Part shown: positions 1 to 8,076 of the stretch, one piece after another
Layout of the letters: each line of letters begins with the position of its first letter
Numbering within the stretch: position 1 is the first letter of the stretch
DNA from: Paludibacteraceae bacterium
GTDB lineage: Bacteria > Bacteroidota > Bacteroidia > Bacteroidales > Paludibacteraceae
NCBI GenBank assembly: GCA_905233375.1
Contig: CAJOEJ010000005.1
Location: 31,081-95,080 of the forward strand
Length of the DNA stretch: 64,000 nt
Direction of reading: 5' to 3'
Translations under genes and position numbers: made by a program
The notes under the pieces: generated by a model
The model's input: the letters and a program-made list of their open reading frames with translations, nothing else
What the model was told of the DNA's origin: nothing
Database searches by the model: none

Positions 1-252
1 CCACCAGGGCTCGTCTGTCCGCACACGGACATGTGCGTTTTTTGACAATGCGAAGGAGTAGGGGTAACGGCTCAGCGAGGGTTGCATTTCGCCGGCGGAA
101 GGGTATTGGTCAAAAGGCATATACGCTGTGTCGGGTACGGCGATGCGGTAGTATCCGTAGGGCTTGGGGGTGCTGACAGAAGTGCATGCTACGCACATGA
201 GCAATGCCAGACAGATCATGAGGACAATACTATTTTTTATTTTACAGCGCAT
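1..252 (-). CDS. gldD: Gliding motility / type IX secretion lipoprotein GldD, N-terminal part (runs off the window)
   Basis: The minus-strand frame opens with ATG at base 252 and stays open to base 1, giving 84 residues. It has a signal peptide with a Cys at residue 23 (context CVAC), so it should be lipidated. The motif PKPYGYYRIAVP, then FDQYP and CPYSF-like YPYSF, matches the start of GldD, which reads PKPRGYFRI...FD...CPFTF in the family. GldD is an outer-membrane-linked lipoprotein needed for gliding or type IX secretion in Bacteroidota. A -7 box (TATCTTTG on the minus strand) lies about 20 bases upstream. The call rests on family knowledge; the remaining part lies outside the window. 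Confidence 0.8.
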   Translation of the reverse strand, partial: MRCKIKNSIVLMICLALLMCVACTSVSTPKPYGYYRIAVPDTAYMPFDQYPSAGEMQPSLSRYPYSFALSKNAHVRVRTDEPWW

Positions 253-271
253 TTTACTCCAAATTACGGTG

Positions 272-279
272 CAAAGATA
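272..279 (-). promoter_or_regulatory. -7 promoter box for gldD
   Basis: The minus strand reads TATCTTTG here, the Bacteroidota -7 consensus TAnnTTTG. No clear TTG is present at the matching -33 position, which falls in the AT-rich tandem repeat. Confidence 0.5.
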
Positions 280-287
280 ATACTTTT

Positions 288-320
288 AATTGAAAATTGA
301 AAATTGAAAATTGAAAATTT
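288..320. repeat. Short tandem repeat, 7-bp unit GAAAATT
   Basis: About four head-to-tail copies of GAAAATT lie between the divergent gldD and manC promoters. Similar short tandem arrays with other units occur in several gaps of this window. Confidence 0.8.
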
Positions 321-370
321 GCATTTTTGTACTCAATTTGCATTTTTTGTCAATAAAAATGTGCGCGCGC

Positions 371-401
371 TTGCATATGTAAAAAAAAAGTTGTATCTTT
401 G
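371..401 (+). promoter_or_regulatory. Promoter of manC (-33 TTG, -7 TATCTTTG)
   Basis: TTGCATATG, an A-run and TATCTTTG are separated by the standard 20-bp spacer. The start codon follows 25 bases after the -7 box. Confidence 0.85.
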
Positions 402-426
402 CGCCCGATTAGGCAAAAAGTATATT

Positions 427-1512
427 ATGAACGATATTCAAAATAATTTCTGTGTCATTATGGCTGGCGGCATCGGAAGCCGTTTCTGGCCGTACAGCCG
501 TGAGCAGAAACCGAAGCAGTTCCTGGATTTTTTCGGAACCGGTCGCAGTCTGTTGCAGATGACGGTGGACCGTTTCCGTCCGTTGATCCCGATAGAGAAT
601 GTGTTTGTGGTGACGAACAAGGCGTACAAGGATATCATCCTGGAGCAAGTGCCGGATATGTCGGAGAGCCAGATTTTGTGCGAACCTGCTCGCCGGAATA
701 CGGCGCCGTGTATCGCGTATGCAACGAATCGCATCCGCTCTAAGGTACAAAGTGACAAAGGACAAAGGACAAAGGACATCCGCATTGTGGTGGCGGCAAG
801 TGACCATCTGATTTTGGAGGAGGAGAAATTCCGCCGGACCGTTCAGCATGCATTTGATTTCGTCGGGGAGAACAAAGCCATTTGTACCTTAGGTATGCAG
901 CCGACCCGTCCCGAGACCGGATACGGATATATTGAAGTACAAAGGGACAATGTACCAAGTACAAAGGATATTTTCCCCGTCAAGCAGTTCCGGGAGAAGC
1001 CGGATTTAGAGACGGCGAAGGGATACCTGGCGAGCGGCGACTACCTGTGGAACAGCGGTATTTTTGTCTGGAGTCTGGAGACGATCAGCGAGGCGCTGGA
1101 CAAATACCTGCCGGAGGTGGCGGATATCTTTGCGAAAGGCGCAGGGGTCATCGGAACCCCGGACGAATCCGCATTCATCGACGAGTATTTCCCGAAATGC
1201 CCGAATATATCCATTGACTATGCGGTGATGGAGAAAGCGGACAATGTGTATGTGTTGCCGTCTTCGTTCGGCTGGAGCGATTTAGGTACCTGGGGCAGTT
1301 TGTACGAGTTGAGCGAGAAAGACGGGAACGGGAATGTGAGTCTGCACAGCGAGGCGCATTTCTATGAGGCGGAGCGCAATATAGTGGTGCTGGAGCCCGG
1401 CAAAGTGGCGATCGTGCAAGGAGTGGAGGATATGATTATTGCGGAGCAGGACGGCGCATTGCTCATTTGCAAGAAAGCGGAGGAGCAGCGTATCAAAGAA
1501 TGGGTGAAATAA
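427..1512 (+). CDS. manC: Mannose-1-phosphate guanylyltransferase (GDP-mannose pyrophosphorylase)
   Basis: A 361-residue cytoplasmic nucleotidyltransferase that makes GDP-mannose from mannose-1-phosphate and GTP for surface glycans. The nucleotide-binding loop MAGGIGSRFWP followed by KPKQF is at residues 12-30, and YGYIEV, FREKP and WNSGIF motifs of the family follow. I start at the ATG at 427, directly after a good promoter; the frame is open further upstream but runs through the promoter. Two oddities: residues about 107-118 and 171-181 are encoded by GTACAAAG-type repeat words (KVQSDKGQRTKD and VQRDNVPSTKD) and look like insertions relative to the usual family sequence. Homologues normally go directly from the helix before VVAASDHLI into that strand. 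Confidence 0.93.
   Translation: MNDIQNNFCVIMAGGIGSRFWPYSREQKPKQFLDFFGTGRSLLQMTVDRFRPLIPIENVFVVTNKAYKDIILEQVPDMSESQILCEPARRNTAPCIAYATNRIRSKVQSDKGQRTKDIRIVVAASDHLILEEEKFRRTVQHAFDFVGENKAICTLGMQPTRPETGYGYIEVQRDNVPSTKDIFPVKQFREKPDLETAKGYLASGDYLWNSGIFVWSLETISEALDKYLPEVADIFAKGAGVIGTPDESAFIDEYFPKCPNISIDYAVMEKADNVYVLPSSFGWSDLGTWGSLYELSEKDGNGNVSLHSEAHFYEAERNIVVLEPGKVAIVQGVEDMIIAEQDGALLICKKAEEQRIKEWVK
744..778. repeat. GTACAAAG-type repeat inside manC (copy 1)
   Basis: GTACAAAGTGACAAAG is followed by three GGACAAA units. The reading frame is kept and the stretch encodes VQSDKGQRTKD. The same words form a non-coding array near base 45850. Confidence 0.75.
937..968. repeat. GTACAAAG-type repeat inside manC (copy 2)
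   Basis: GTACAAAGGGACAATGTACC is followed by AAGTACAAAGG, encoding VQRDNVPSTKD in frame. It is the closest coding match to the array between rseC and rnfB. Confidence 0.75.
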
Positions 1513-1561
1513 AAAACGAGCGATTCAAACAAAAACAATTTACTTAATATTAAATCACATC

Positions 1562-3538
1562 ATGAGTTATCTGAATTTTGACAAGACAGTGCTTGTTAAT
1601 CTGGAGCGGTCGCTTCAGAAGGAGATGATTCGGACGAACCGTGCGGGTGTGTACAATTCGACCACGCTGGTGGATTGCAACACACGCAAGTACCATGGTC
1701 AGCTGGTGATGCCGATTCCCGAGCTGGGCGAGGACAATTATGTGCTGCTCAGTTCGCTGGACGAGACGGTGATCCAGCATGGCGCGGAGTTTAACTTGGG
1801 TCTGCACGAGTACGGCGAGAACCATTTCAGTCCGAACGGACACAAGTACATCCGCGAATTTGACTGTGAGTTGATTTCGCGAACGACGTATCGTGTAGGA
1901 GCGATGGTTCTTCAGAAAGAGCGTCTGTTAGTTAGTTTCGAACCGCGTGTGCTGATCCGTTACACGCTGTTGGAGAGCGGCAGTCCGACGATCTTGCGTT
2001 TCCGTCCGTTTCTGGCGTTCCGTAGTGTGAACGAGCTGACGCACGAGAACCCGCTGGCTAATCCGAACATGGACGACTGCGAGAACGGCCGTTGCAACCG
2101 GATGTACCCGGGTTTCCCGAATCTGTACATGCAGTTCAGCAAAGCGGTGGAGTATCACCATGACCCGCAGTGGTACAAGGATATCGTCTATCGCAAGGAG
2201 CGGGAGCGCGGTTATGCGTTCAAAGAGGACCTGCTGGTTCCGGGTTATTTCGAGTTGCCGATGAAGAAAGGCGAGAGTGTCATCTTCGCTGCGGGTGTGA
2301 CCGAGTGCAAGACGGCGCAGTTGAAAGCCGTGTGGAAGAAAGAGCTGGAGCGCCGCAACCGTCGCGAGGATATGTTCTCCACGCTGAAGAACAGCGCAAG
2401 CCAGTTCTACAAGCGTGAGGGCGACAAGTGCTATCTGTTGGCGGGCTTCCCGTGGTTCAAGGCGGACGCCCGTGCCACGTTCTTCAGTGTAGCCAGCTGT
2501 ACGCTGGATATCGACCGCCCGGAGTACTGGGACGCTATCATCAACAAGACGGCGATCGACGAGATCCTGAAATTCATGAGCAACCGTGGTCACGAGGTGA
2601 AGATGACCGGAATGGACGAACCCGACGTGCTGTTGTGGTTCATCCGTGCCTGCCAGAAATACGCCCATAAATACACGGTTCGCGAGGCGGCGGAGTTGTA
2701 CGGCGAGTTGTGTCTGGAGATCGTCAAGTGGTACCGCAAGCAGAACCATCCGCGTGCCAAACTGCATCAGAACGGTTTGCTGTGGGTGGACGGTACGCAA
2801 CGTCCGGCAACGTGGATGAACGCGACCGAGAACGGCTGGCCGATCGTACCGCGTACGGGCTATGTGGTAGAGATCAACGCGTTGTGGTATAACGCAATGC
2901 GTTTCACGGCGGAGATGCTGCGCGAGATGGGCAAAGAAACGAGTGCCGACCTCATGGAGTATCAGGCGGAGATCACGAAGGACGCGTTTGTCAAGACGTT
3001 CTGGAACGGACTCTATCTGAATGACTATGTGATAGACAACTACGAGAACCGCGAGGTGCGTCCGAATATGATCTGGGCGGTAGGTCTGCCATACAGTCCG
3101 CTGGACCGCAAACAGCAGAAAGCGGTGGTGGATATATGCACGAAGGAGCTGCTGACACCGAAGGGTCTGCGCAGTCTGAGTCCGAAGAGCGGATTATATC
3201 ATCCGTACTACGGGAGCGATGCGGCGGAGCGCGAGCGTGCGCTGTTCAACGGCATCGTATGGCCATCGACCATTACGGCGTACTCACGTGCCTATATGAA
3301 CGTGTACAAATACAGCGGTGCGAGCTTCATGGAGCGTCTGCTGGTCGGTTTCGAAGCCGAGATGGACGAACTGACGATCGGTACGCTCAGCGAGTTCTAC
3401 GAGCCGAACCCGCCTTACAAGGGACGCGGCGGTATGAGCAGCGCACCGTGCGTAGCGGCAGTCATCAGTGTGATGGATACCCTTAAGAAATATCAATTAG
3501 CCGAGAAAGAGGCTCAAGAAAAGGAGGCACAACAATGA
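1562..3538 (+). CDS. Glycogen debranching enzyme (amylo-alpha-1,6-glucosidase family)
   Basis: This 658-residue protein removes alpha-1,6 branches from glycogen in the cytoplasm. Residues 1-220 fit the bacterial debranching-enzyme N-terminal domain (NRAGVYNSTTLVDCNTRKYHG near the start), and residues about 270-650 form the alpha/alpha-barrel C-terminal domain (DADARATFF-like PWFKADARATFF, LWVDGTQRPATWMNA, GIVWPSTITAYSRAY). There is no signal peptide. The stop overlaps the next start as ATGA, with AAGGAGG upstream of it, so translation with the glycosyltransferase is probably coupled. The order debranching enzyme, GT4, GH57 is a known Bacteroidota glycogen cluster. Confidence 0.9.
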   Translation: MSYLNFDKTVLVNLERSLQKEMIRTNRAGVYNSTTLVDCNTRKYHGQLVMPIPELGEDNYVLLSSLDETVIQHGAEFNLGLHEYGENHFSPNGHKYIREFDCELISRTTYRVGAMVLQKERLLVSFEPRVLIRYTLLESGSPTILRFRPFLAFRSVNELTHENPLANPNMDDCENGRCNRMYPGFPNLYMQFSKAVEYHHDPQWYKDIVYRKERERGYAFKEDLLVPGYFELPMKKGESVIFAAGVTECKTAQLKAVWKKELERRNRREDMFSTLKNSASQFYKREGDKCYLLAGFPWFKADARATFFSVASCTLDIDRPEYWDAIINKTAIDEILKFMSNRGHEVKMTGMDEPDVLLWFIRACQKYAHKYTVREAAELYGELCLEIVKWYRKQNHPRAKLHQNGLLWVDGTQRPATWMNATENGWPIVPRTGYVVEINALWYNAMRFTAEMLREMGKETSADLMEYQAEITKDAFVKTFWNGLYLNDYVIDNYENREVRPNMIWAVGLPYSPLDRKQQKAVVDICTKELLTPKGLRSLSPKSGLYHPYYGSDAAERERALFNGIVWPSTITAYSRAYMNVYKYSGASFMERLLVGFEAEMDELTIGTLSEFYEPNPPYKGRGGMSSAPCVAAVISVMDTLKKYQLAEKEAQEKEAQQ

Positions 3539-4797
3539 AAGCGTTAATGTTCGGCTGGGAGTTTCCCCCTCATATCTTAGGTGGTCTGGGAACAGCGAGT
3601 TACGGTTTGACCCGCGGTATGAGTGAGCAGAAAGATCTGGAGATCACGTTCGTTATCCCGAAACCGTGGGGCGACGAGGACCAGTCTTTCCTGCGTATCA
3701 TCGGTGCAAACAGTATTCCTATCGTTTGGAAGGATGTGGACTACGACTATGTGCGTCAGCGCATGGAGGGAAAGATGAGTCCGGAGGAGTTCTACCATTT
3801 CCGCGACGGTATCCGTTATGACTACCGCCGTATCGGTACGGATGACCTCGGATGTGTCGGTTTCTCGGGTCGTTATCCGGACAACCTGATCGAAGAGATA
3901 GGCAACTATGAGGCGGTAGCAAGTGTGCTGGCGCACAGTCTGGACTTCGATATCATCCATAGTCACGACTGGCTGACCTATCCGGCGGGTGTATTCGCCA
4001 AACAGATCAGCGGCAAGCCGCTTGTTATCCACGTGCATGCCACGGACTTCGACCGCAGTCGCGGCAACGTGAACCCGACTGTGTTCGCCATTGAGAAACG
4101 CGGAATGGAGGAAGCGGATCATATCATGTGCGTTAGTAACCTGACGCGTAACACGGTGATCGAGAAATACGGTATCGACCCGCGCAAAGTGAGCACGGTG
4201 CACAATGCGGTGGAGCCTCTGGCTCATCCGGAAGAGTTCACCAAGCCGGAGCGCAAGGACAAACTGGTTACGTTCCTCGGCCGTATCACGATGCAGAAGG
4301 GACCGGAGTACTTCGTGGAAGCGGCAGCACGTGTGCTGAGCAAGACGGACGGTGTCCGTTTCGTAATGGCTGGCAGCGGCGACAAGATGAACGAGATGAT
4401 CGACCTGGTAGCCAAACGCGGTATCGCCGACAAGTTCCACTTCCCTGGCTTCATGCGCGGCAAGCAGGTGCAGGAGATGCTGGCGATGAGCGACGTGTAT
4501 ATCATGCCGTCCGTGAGCGAGCCGTTCGGTATCAGCCCGCTGGAGGCAATGCAGGTCGGATGTCCGTCCATTATCAGCCACCAGTCCGGTTGTGCGGAGA
4601 TTCTGCAACACGCCATCAAGACCGACTATTGGGATATCGACGCCATGGCGGACGCTATCTATGCCATTGTCAAGTATCCGGCGATGTACAAGAGTCTGCA
4701 TGACCTCGGTATAGCGGAAGTCAACAATATCAAGTGGGCTGACGCGGGACTGAAAGTACGGAGAATATATGACGGCGTGATCAATCACACCTTGTAA
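3535..4797 (+). CDS. GT4/GT5-like glycosyltransferase, probable glycogen synthase
   Basis: A 420-residue GT-B-fold transferase. The N-terminal lobe starts MKALMFGWEFPPHILGGLGT, typical of starch-synthase-like enzymes with the donor-binding GG loop; the C-terminal lobe has RITMQKGPEYFVEAA (about residue 251) and the E-x7-E motif SEPFGISPLEAMQVG (about residue 328). It is likely to elongate alpha-1,4-glucan from a sugar nucleotide. It overlaps the debranching-enzyme stop by four bases and is followed after 53 bases by a GH57 gene, which supports a role in glycogen. Donor specificity (ADP- or UDP-glucose) cannot be read from the sequence. Confidence 0.82.
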   Translation: MKALMFGWEFPPHILGGLGTASYGLTRGMSEQKDLEITFVIPKPWGDEDQSFLRIIGANSIPIVWKDVDYDYVRQRMEGKMSPEEFYHFRDGIRYDYRRIGTDDLGCVGFSGRYPDNLIEEIGNYEAVASVLAHSLDFDIIHSHDWLTYPAGVFAKQISGKPLVIHVHATDFDRSRGNVNPTVFAIEKRGMEEADHIMCVSNLTRNTVIEKYGIDPRKVSTVHNAVEPLAHPEEFTKPERKDKLVTFLGRITMQKGPEYFVEAAARVLSKTDGVRFVMAGSGDKMNEMIDLVAKRGIADKFHFPGFMRGKQVQEMLAMSDVYIMPSVSEPFGISPLEAMQVGCPSIISHQSGCAEILQHAIKTDYWDIDAMADAIYAIVKYPAMYKSLHDLGIAEVNNIKWADAGLKVRRIYDGVINHTL

Positions 4798-4832
4798 GGT
4801 TGATAGTTTAAAGTTGATAGTTTAAAGTTTAA
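4798..4832. repeat. Tandem repeat of GTTGATAGTTTAAA
   Basis: Two copies plus a partial third of GTTGATAGTTTAAA lie in the gap between the GT4 and GH57 genes. No hairpin or terminator is visible here. Confidence 0.75.
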
Positions 4833-4850
4833 AGAAAATTTTTTAGTATT

Positions 4851-6119
4851 ATGAAAAATATATGTTTATGCTTCCAGATGCACAGCCCGTATCGTCTGAA
4901 GCGTTATCGTTTCTTTGAGATCGGTCATGATCATTATTACTACGATGACATGGCTACGGAGGAACATGTTAACTGGCTTGTTCAAACCTCTTATCTGCCG
5001 TTGTGCCAGACGCTGCGCGACATGATCAGCCTGAGTAAGGGTAAGTTCCACTGCGCTATCAGCATCAGCGGTACGATGATCGAGATGTTCGAGCAGTTCA
5101 ACCCGGAGATGATTGATATCCTCAAGGAGCTGGCAGCCACCAAGGCGGTTGAGTTCCTGGCTACTCCGTACAGCTATTCGCTGGCTTCCGAGTACAACGA
5201 GAGCGAGATGAAAGAGCAGTTCAAGAAACAGGGTGCGTTGTTAGAGTCGATCTTCGGCGTCAAGGCTGCAACCGTATGGAACACGGAGTTGCTTTATACT
5301 GACGAGGCGGCTTGCCAGCTGAACAAGATGGGGTACAAAGCCATCATGACGGAGGGTGCCAAACATATTATCAGCTGGAAGAGCCCGAACCACCTCTATC
5401 AGTCGGCGGGTGCTCCGAAGATGAAAGTGCTGCTGCGCAACACGGGTCTGAGTGACGAGCTGAGTTTCCATTTCTCGGATCCCAACTGGGCGAACTTCCC
5501 CATGGACGCGGAGAAATACGCCAACATGCTCAATTCGCTGCCCGCAGAGGATGAGATCATCAATATTTGGGTCGGCGCGGAGACGTTCGGTGTCCGTCAG
5601 AATGCCGGAACCGGTATCTTCGACTTCCTCAAAGCGTTGCCGTACTATGCGCTGGAGCGCGAGATGGGCTTCATGACGCCGGCTGAGGCTGCGAAGAAAC
5701 TCGCTGCGAACGATGTGCTGGCGAGCCCGTATCCCTTGACCTGGAGCGGCGAGGCGAAGGACCTGAGTGTCTATGCCGGCAATGACCTGCAGCAAGAGGC
5801 GATCCACAAACTGTTTGCGGTAGCGGAGCGTGTTCATCTGTGCCAGGACAAGGCGCTGAAGACCAACTGGTTGCGTTTGCAGGACGTGAATTATCTGCAT
5901 TACATGAACCATATTGACCAGGGTCAGACGCAGTATGAGTCCGCATATGACGCGTTCATTAACTATATGAACGTGCTGTCCGACTTCCTGCAGTCCGTGG
6001 AGGAGCAGTATCCGACAACGATCGAGAATGAAGAGTTGAACGAGTTGCTCAAGACCATCCGCAATCAGGAGGAGGAGATCCAGCAACTCAACGAGAAACT
6101 GAAAGCGAAGAAGAAATAA
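4851..6119 (+). CDS. Glycoside hydrolase family 57 (alpha-amylase type)
   Basis: A 422-residue intracellular GH57 enzyme that cleaves or rearranges alpha-1,4-glucan. It starts MKNICLCFQMHSPYRLKRY with the HSPYR-type first conserved motif; VWNTELL near residue 145 should carry the nucleophile Glu, and VGAETFG near residue 243 is a later conserved block. The last 45 residues (QEEEIQQLNEKLKAKKK) look like a short coiled coil. No signal peptide is present. It completes the debranching enzyme, GT4, GH57 cluster and probably shares its transcript, because only a short repeat separates it from the upstream gene. Confidence 0.88.
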   Translation: MKNICLCFQMHSPYRLKRYRFFEIGHDHYYYDDMATEEHVNWLVQTSYLPLCQTLRDMISLSKGKFHCAISISGTMIEMFEQFNPEMIDILKELAATKAVEFLATPYSYSLASEYNESEMKEQFKKQGALLESIFGVKAATVWNTELLYTDEAACQLNKMGYKAIMTEGAKHIISWKSPNHLYQSAGAPKMKVLLRNTGLSDELSFHFSDPNWANFPMDAEKYANMLNSLPAEDEIINIWVGAETFGVRQNAGTGIFDFLKALPYYALEREMGFMTPAEAAKKLAANDVLASPYPLTWSGEAKDLSVYAGNDLQQEAIHKLFAVAERVHLCQDKALKTNWLRLQDVNYLHYMNHIDQGQTQYESAYDAFINYMNVLSDFLQSVEEQYPTTIENEELNELLKTIRNQEEEIQQLNEKLKAKKK

Positions 6120-6128
6120 ACGGTCTTT

Positions 6129-8066
6129 TTGGTAAAAAGATTTGGGATAGTATTAGTTCTGTTGGCAACGGCTGTAACGGCCGTTGCCAAACAGCGTGTT
6201 AAGACGGTAGTCCATACATGGACGATGCCGTCCTATACGGCTGTAGCGGATACGGTGCCATTCCTCGACACCCTGACGCTCAATTACCACGACGTGGATG
6301 TGCAGCAGCTCTATTCGATTAGCAGTACGACGAACGGCAACCGGCTGGTATCGGCGATAGAGAGCAGGGTGGTTCAGGACCGGGTGCGGACGATAGAAGA
6401 CCCGTTCGCATGGGGGCTGGCGCCCTATGTGGTGACACCGCAGCAGCAACGGTATTTCAATACGACCACGCCCTTTTCCACGGTAGCCTACAAGCGCACG
6501 TTCCTCAGCGGACACGAGGAGCACGATATTGATTTTCTGTTTACGGGCAATATAGGCAAGCGTGTCAATTTCGGCGTGAAGATGGACTATTTGAATTCAG
6601 TCGGCGTCTATGCCAATACGGCGGGCAAGGTGTACCGCGGTTCGGTCTGGGGCAGTTATGACGGCGCGCATTACAGCATGCATGCCGCGTTCGGGTGGAG
6701 CAAACTGAGCCATTTTGACAACGGCGGTTTGTCCGATATGAATGATCTGGGCAGCAGCCTGAGTGCGCCGGATCTGCCTGTGAGGATGAATGCCATGACG
6801 GGATACCGGTACCTGAGCGGTTATTTGCACAACCAGTACGCTATAGCTACGCCGCGCGAGTACCACGACTCGATCGAGGTAATAGAGGACAACAGGCGGG
6901 TCAAGCGGGATACCATTAAGGTGGATTATATCCCGTTGATGACGTTCTCGCATATTTTTGAGACGAACAACTCCAACCGGCGCTATGTGGAGAAATCGGC
7001 GAAGCAGGGGTTCTATGATTCGACCTATTACGACACGCAGAAAACGAATGACACGACGGATGTGCTGACGATCCGCAATACGGTAGCGGTCACGTTCTGC
7101 GAGGCGTACAACACCAAACTCAAGTTCGGCGCGACGGTATATGCCATGAACGAGTGCCAGCGTTTTCTGAACGACTCCGTGCCGTACGACAGTATCTATG
7201 ACTATAAATGGACGAACAACACGTTTGTCGGCGGAGCGGTTCACAAACATTCGGGTGCGCACGTGCATTATGATGTGGAGGGGCAGGTGTGTGTGCTCGG
7301 ATACAAGATAGGCGAGTTTGACGTACACGGTCGGCTGGAGACGCGGTTTATCGTCGGCGGCAACCCCTTGTGCGTCAGTGCGCGGGCGACGGCGAAGAGC
7401 GAGACACCGAACTGGTATCTACAACATTTCCGCTCGAATCACGTGTGCTGGGAGAACGATTTTACGTTCACCTACCGTTTCCTCGGCGGTGCGAAGGTGG
7501 CTTATCCGACCAAGTGGGTGAAACCGTCGGTGGATTTCAGTTTTGAGAACCGCACGAATCCTATTTACGTGTCCGCGTCGGACTGGACGCCGCGGCAGTA
7601 TAGGGGCAACGTGCAGATTATAACGGGCGATGTGGGACTGGATGTGACTACGCCCTGGGTGAATCTGGAGAACCGGGCGGTGATCCAGCATACAACGAAT
7701 GACAGTGTGCTGCCGGTACCCCTGGTCATCCTGCAGCATCGTCTGTACTACCACGGCACATGGTTCCGTGCGCTCGATGCCCAGATCGGAGTGGATGTGC
7801 GGTATTTCACCCGTTATTATGCGCCGACGTTGTGCCCGGCAACCGGCATGTTTGCCACCCAGCACGAGACCTGGGTCGGCAATTATCCGTGGATGAACGT
7901 GTATGCCAATTTTTATGTGCGTTCCATCCGCTTGCGCTTTTTTGCGCAGTATCAGCATATAAACCGTTTGTTTATGCAAGCCAATACAGACTATTTGACT
8001 ATGCCGGGCTATCCGACGAACCGCGATGTGTTCCGCGCGGGGCTGGCATGGCACTTTTATAATTGA
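6129..8066 (+). CDS. Putative outer-membrane porin (Porin_10 family) with TTG start
   Basis: A 645-residue protein with a signal peptide (VKRFGIVLVLLATAVTAVA) and long stretches of alternating aromatic and polar residues typical of a beta-barrel, ending in F-Y-N near the C-terminus. DPFAWGLAPYVVTPQQQRYF followed by YKRTFL and the GNIGKRVNFGVKMDYLN block resembles the Bacteroidota putative porin family PF14121. No ATG lies before the signal peptide, so I use TTG at 6129, ten bases after the GH57 stop. The downstream clp gene begins ten bases after its stop. Function as a channel is inferred from family resemblance only. Confidence 0.78.
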   Translation: MVKRFGIVLVLLATAVTAVAKQRVKTVVHTWTMPSYTAVADTVPFLDTLTLNYHDVDVQQLYSISSTTNGNRLVSAIESRVVQDRVRTIEDPFAWGLAPYVVTPQQQRYFNTTTPFSTVAYKRTFLSGHEEHDIDFLFTGNIGKRVNFGVKMDYLNSVGVYANTAGKVYRGSVWGSYDGAHYSMHAAFGWSKLSHFDNGGLSDMNDLGSSLSAPDLPVRMNAMTGYRYLSGYLHNQYAIATPREYHDSIEVIEDNRRVKRDTIKVDYIPLMTFSHIFETNNSNRRYVEKSAKQGFYDSTYYDTQKTNDTTDVLTIRNTVAVTFCEAYNTKLKFGATVYAMNECQRFLNDSVPYDSIYDYKWTNNTFVGGAVHKHSGAHVHYDVEGQVCVLGYKIGEFDVHGRLETRFIVGGNPLCVSARATAKSETPNWYLQHFRSNHVCWENDFTFTYRFLGGAKVAYPTKWVKPSVDFSFENRTNPIYVSASDWTPRQYRGNVQIITGDVGLDVTTPWVNLENRAVIQHTTNDSVLPVPLVILQHRLYYHGTWFRALDAQIGVDVRYFTRYYAPTLCPATGMFATQHETWVGNYPWMNVYANFYVRSIRLRFFAQYQHINRLFMQANTDYLTMPGYPTNRDVFRAGLAWHFYN

Positions 8067-8076
8067 CAACTGAAGA

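Noticed and set aside
2..300. Plus-strand reading frame near the left edge
   Set aside because: It is antisense to the clear GldD frame and has no recognisable sequence.
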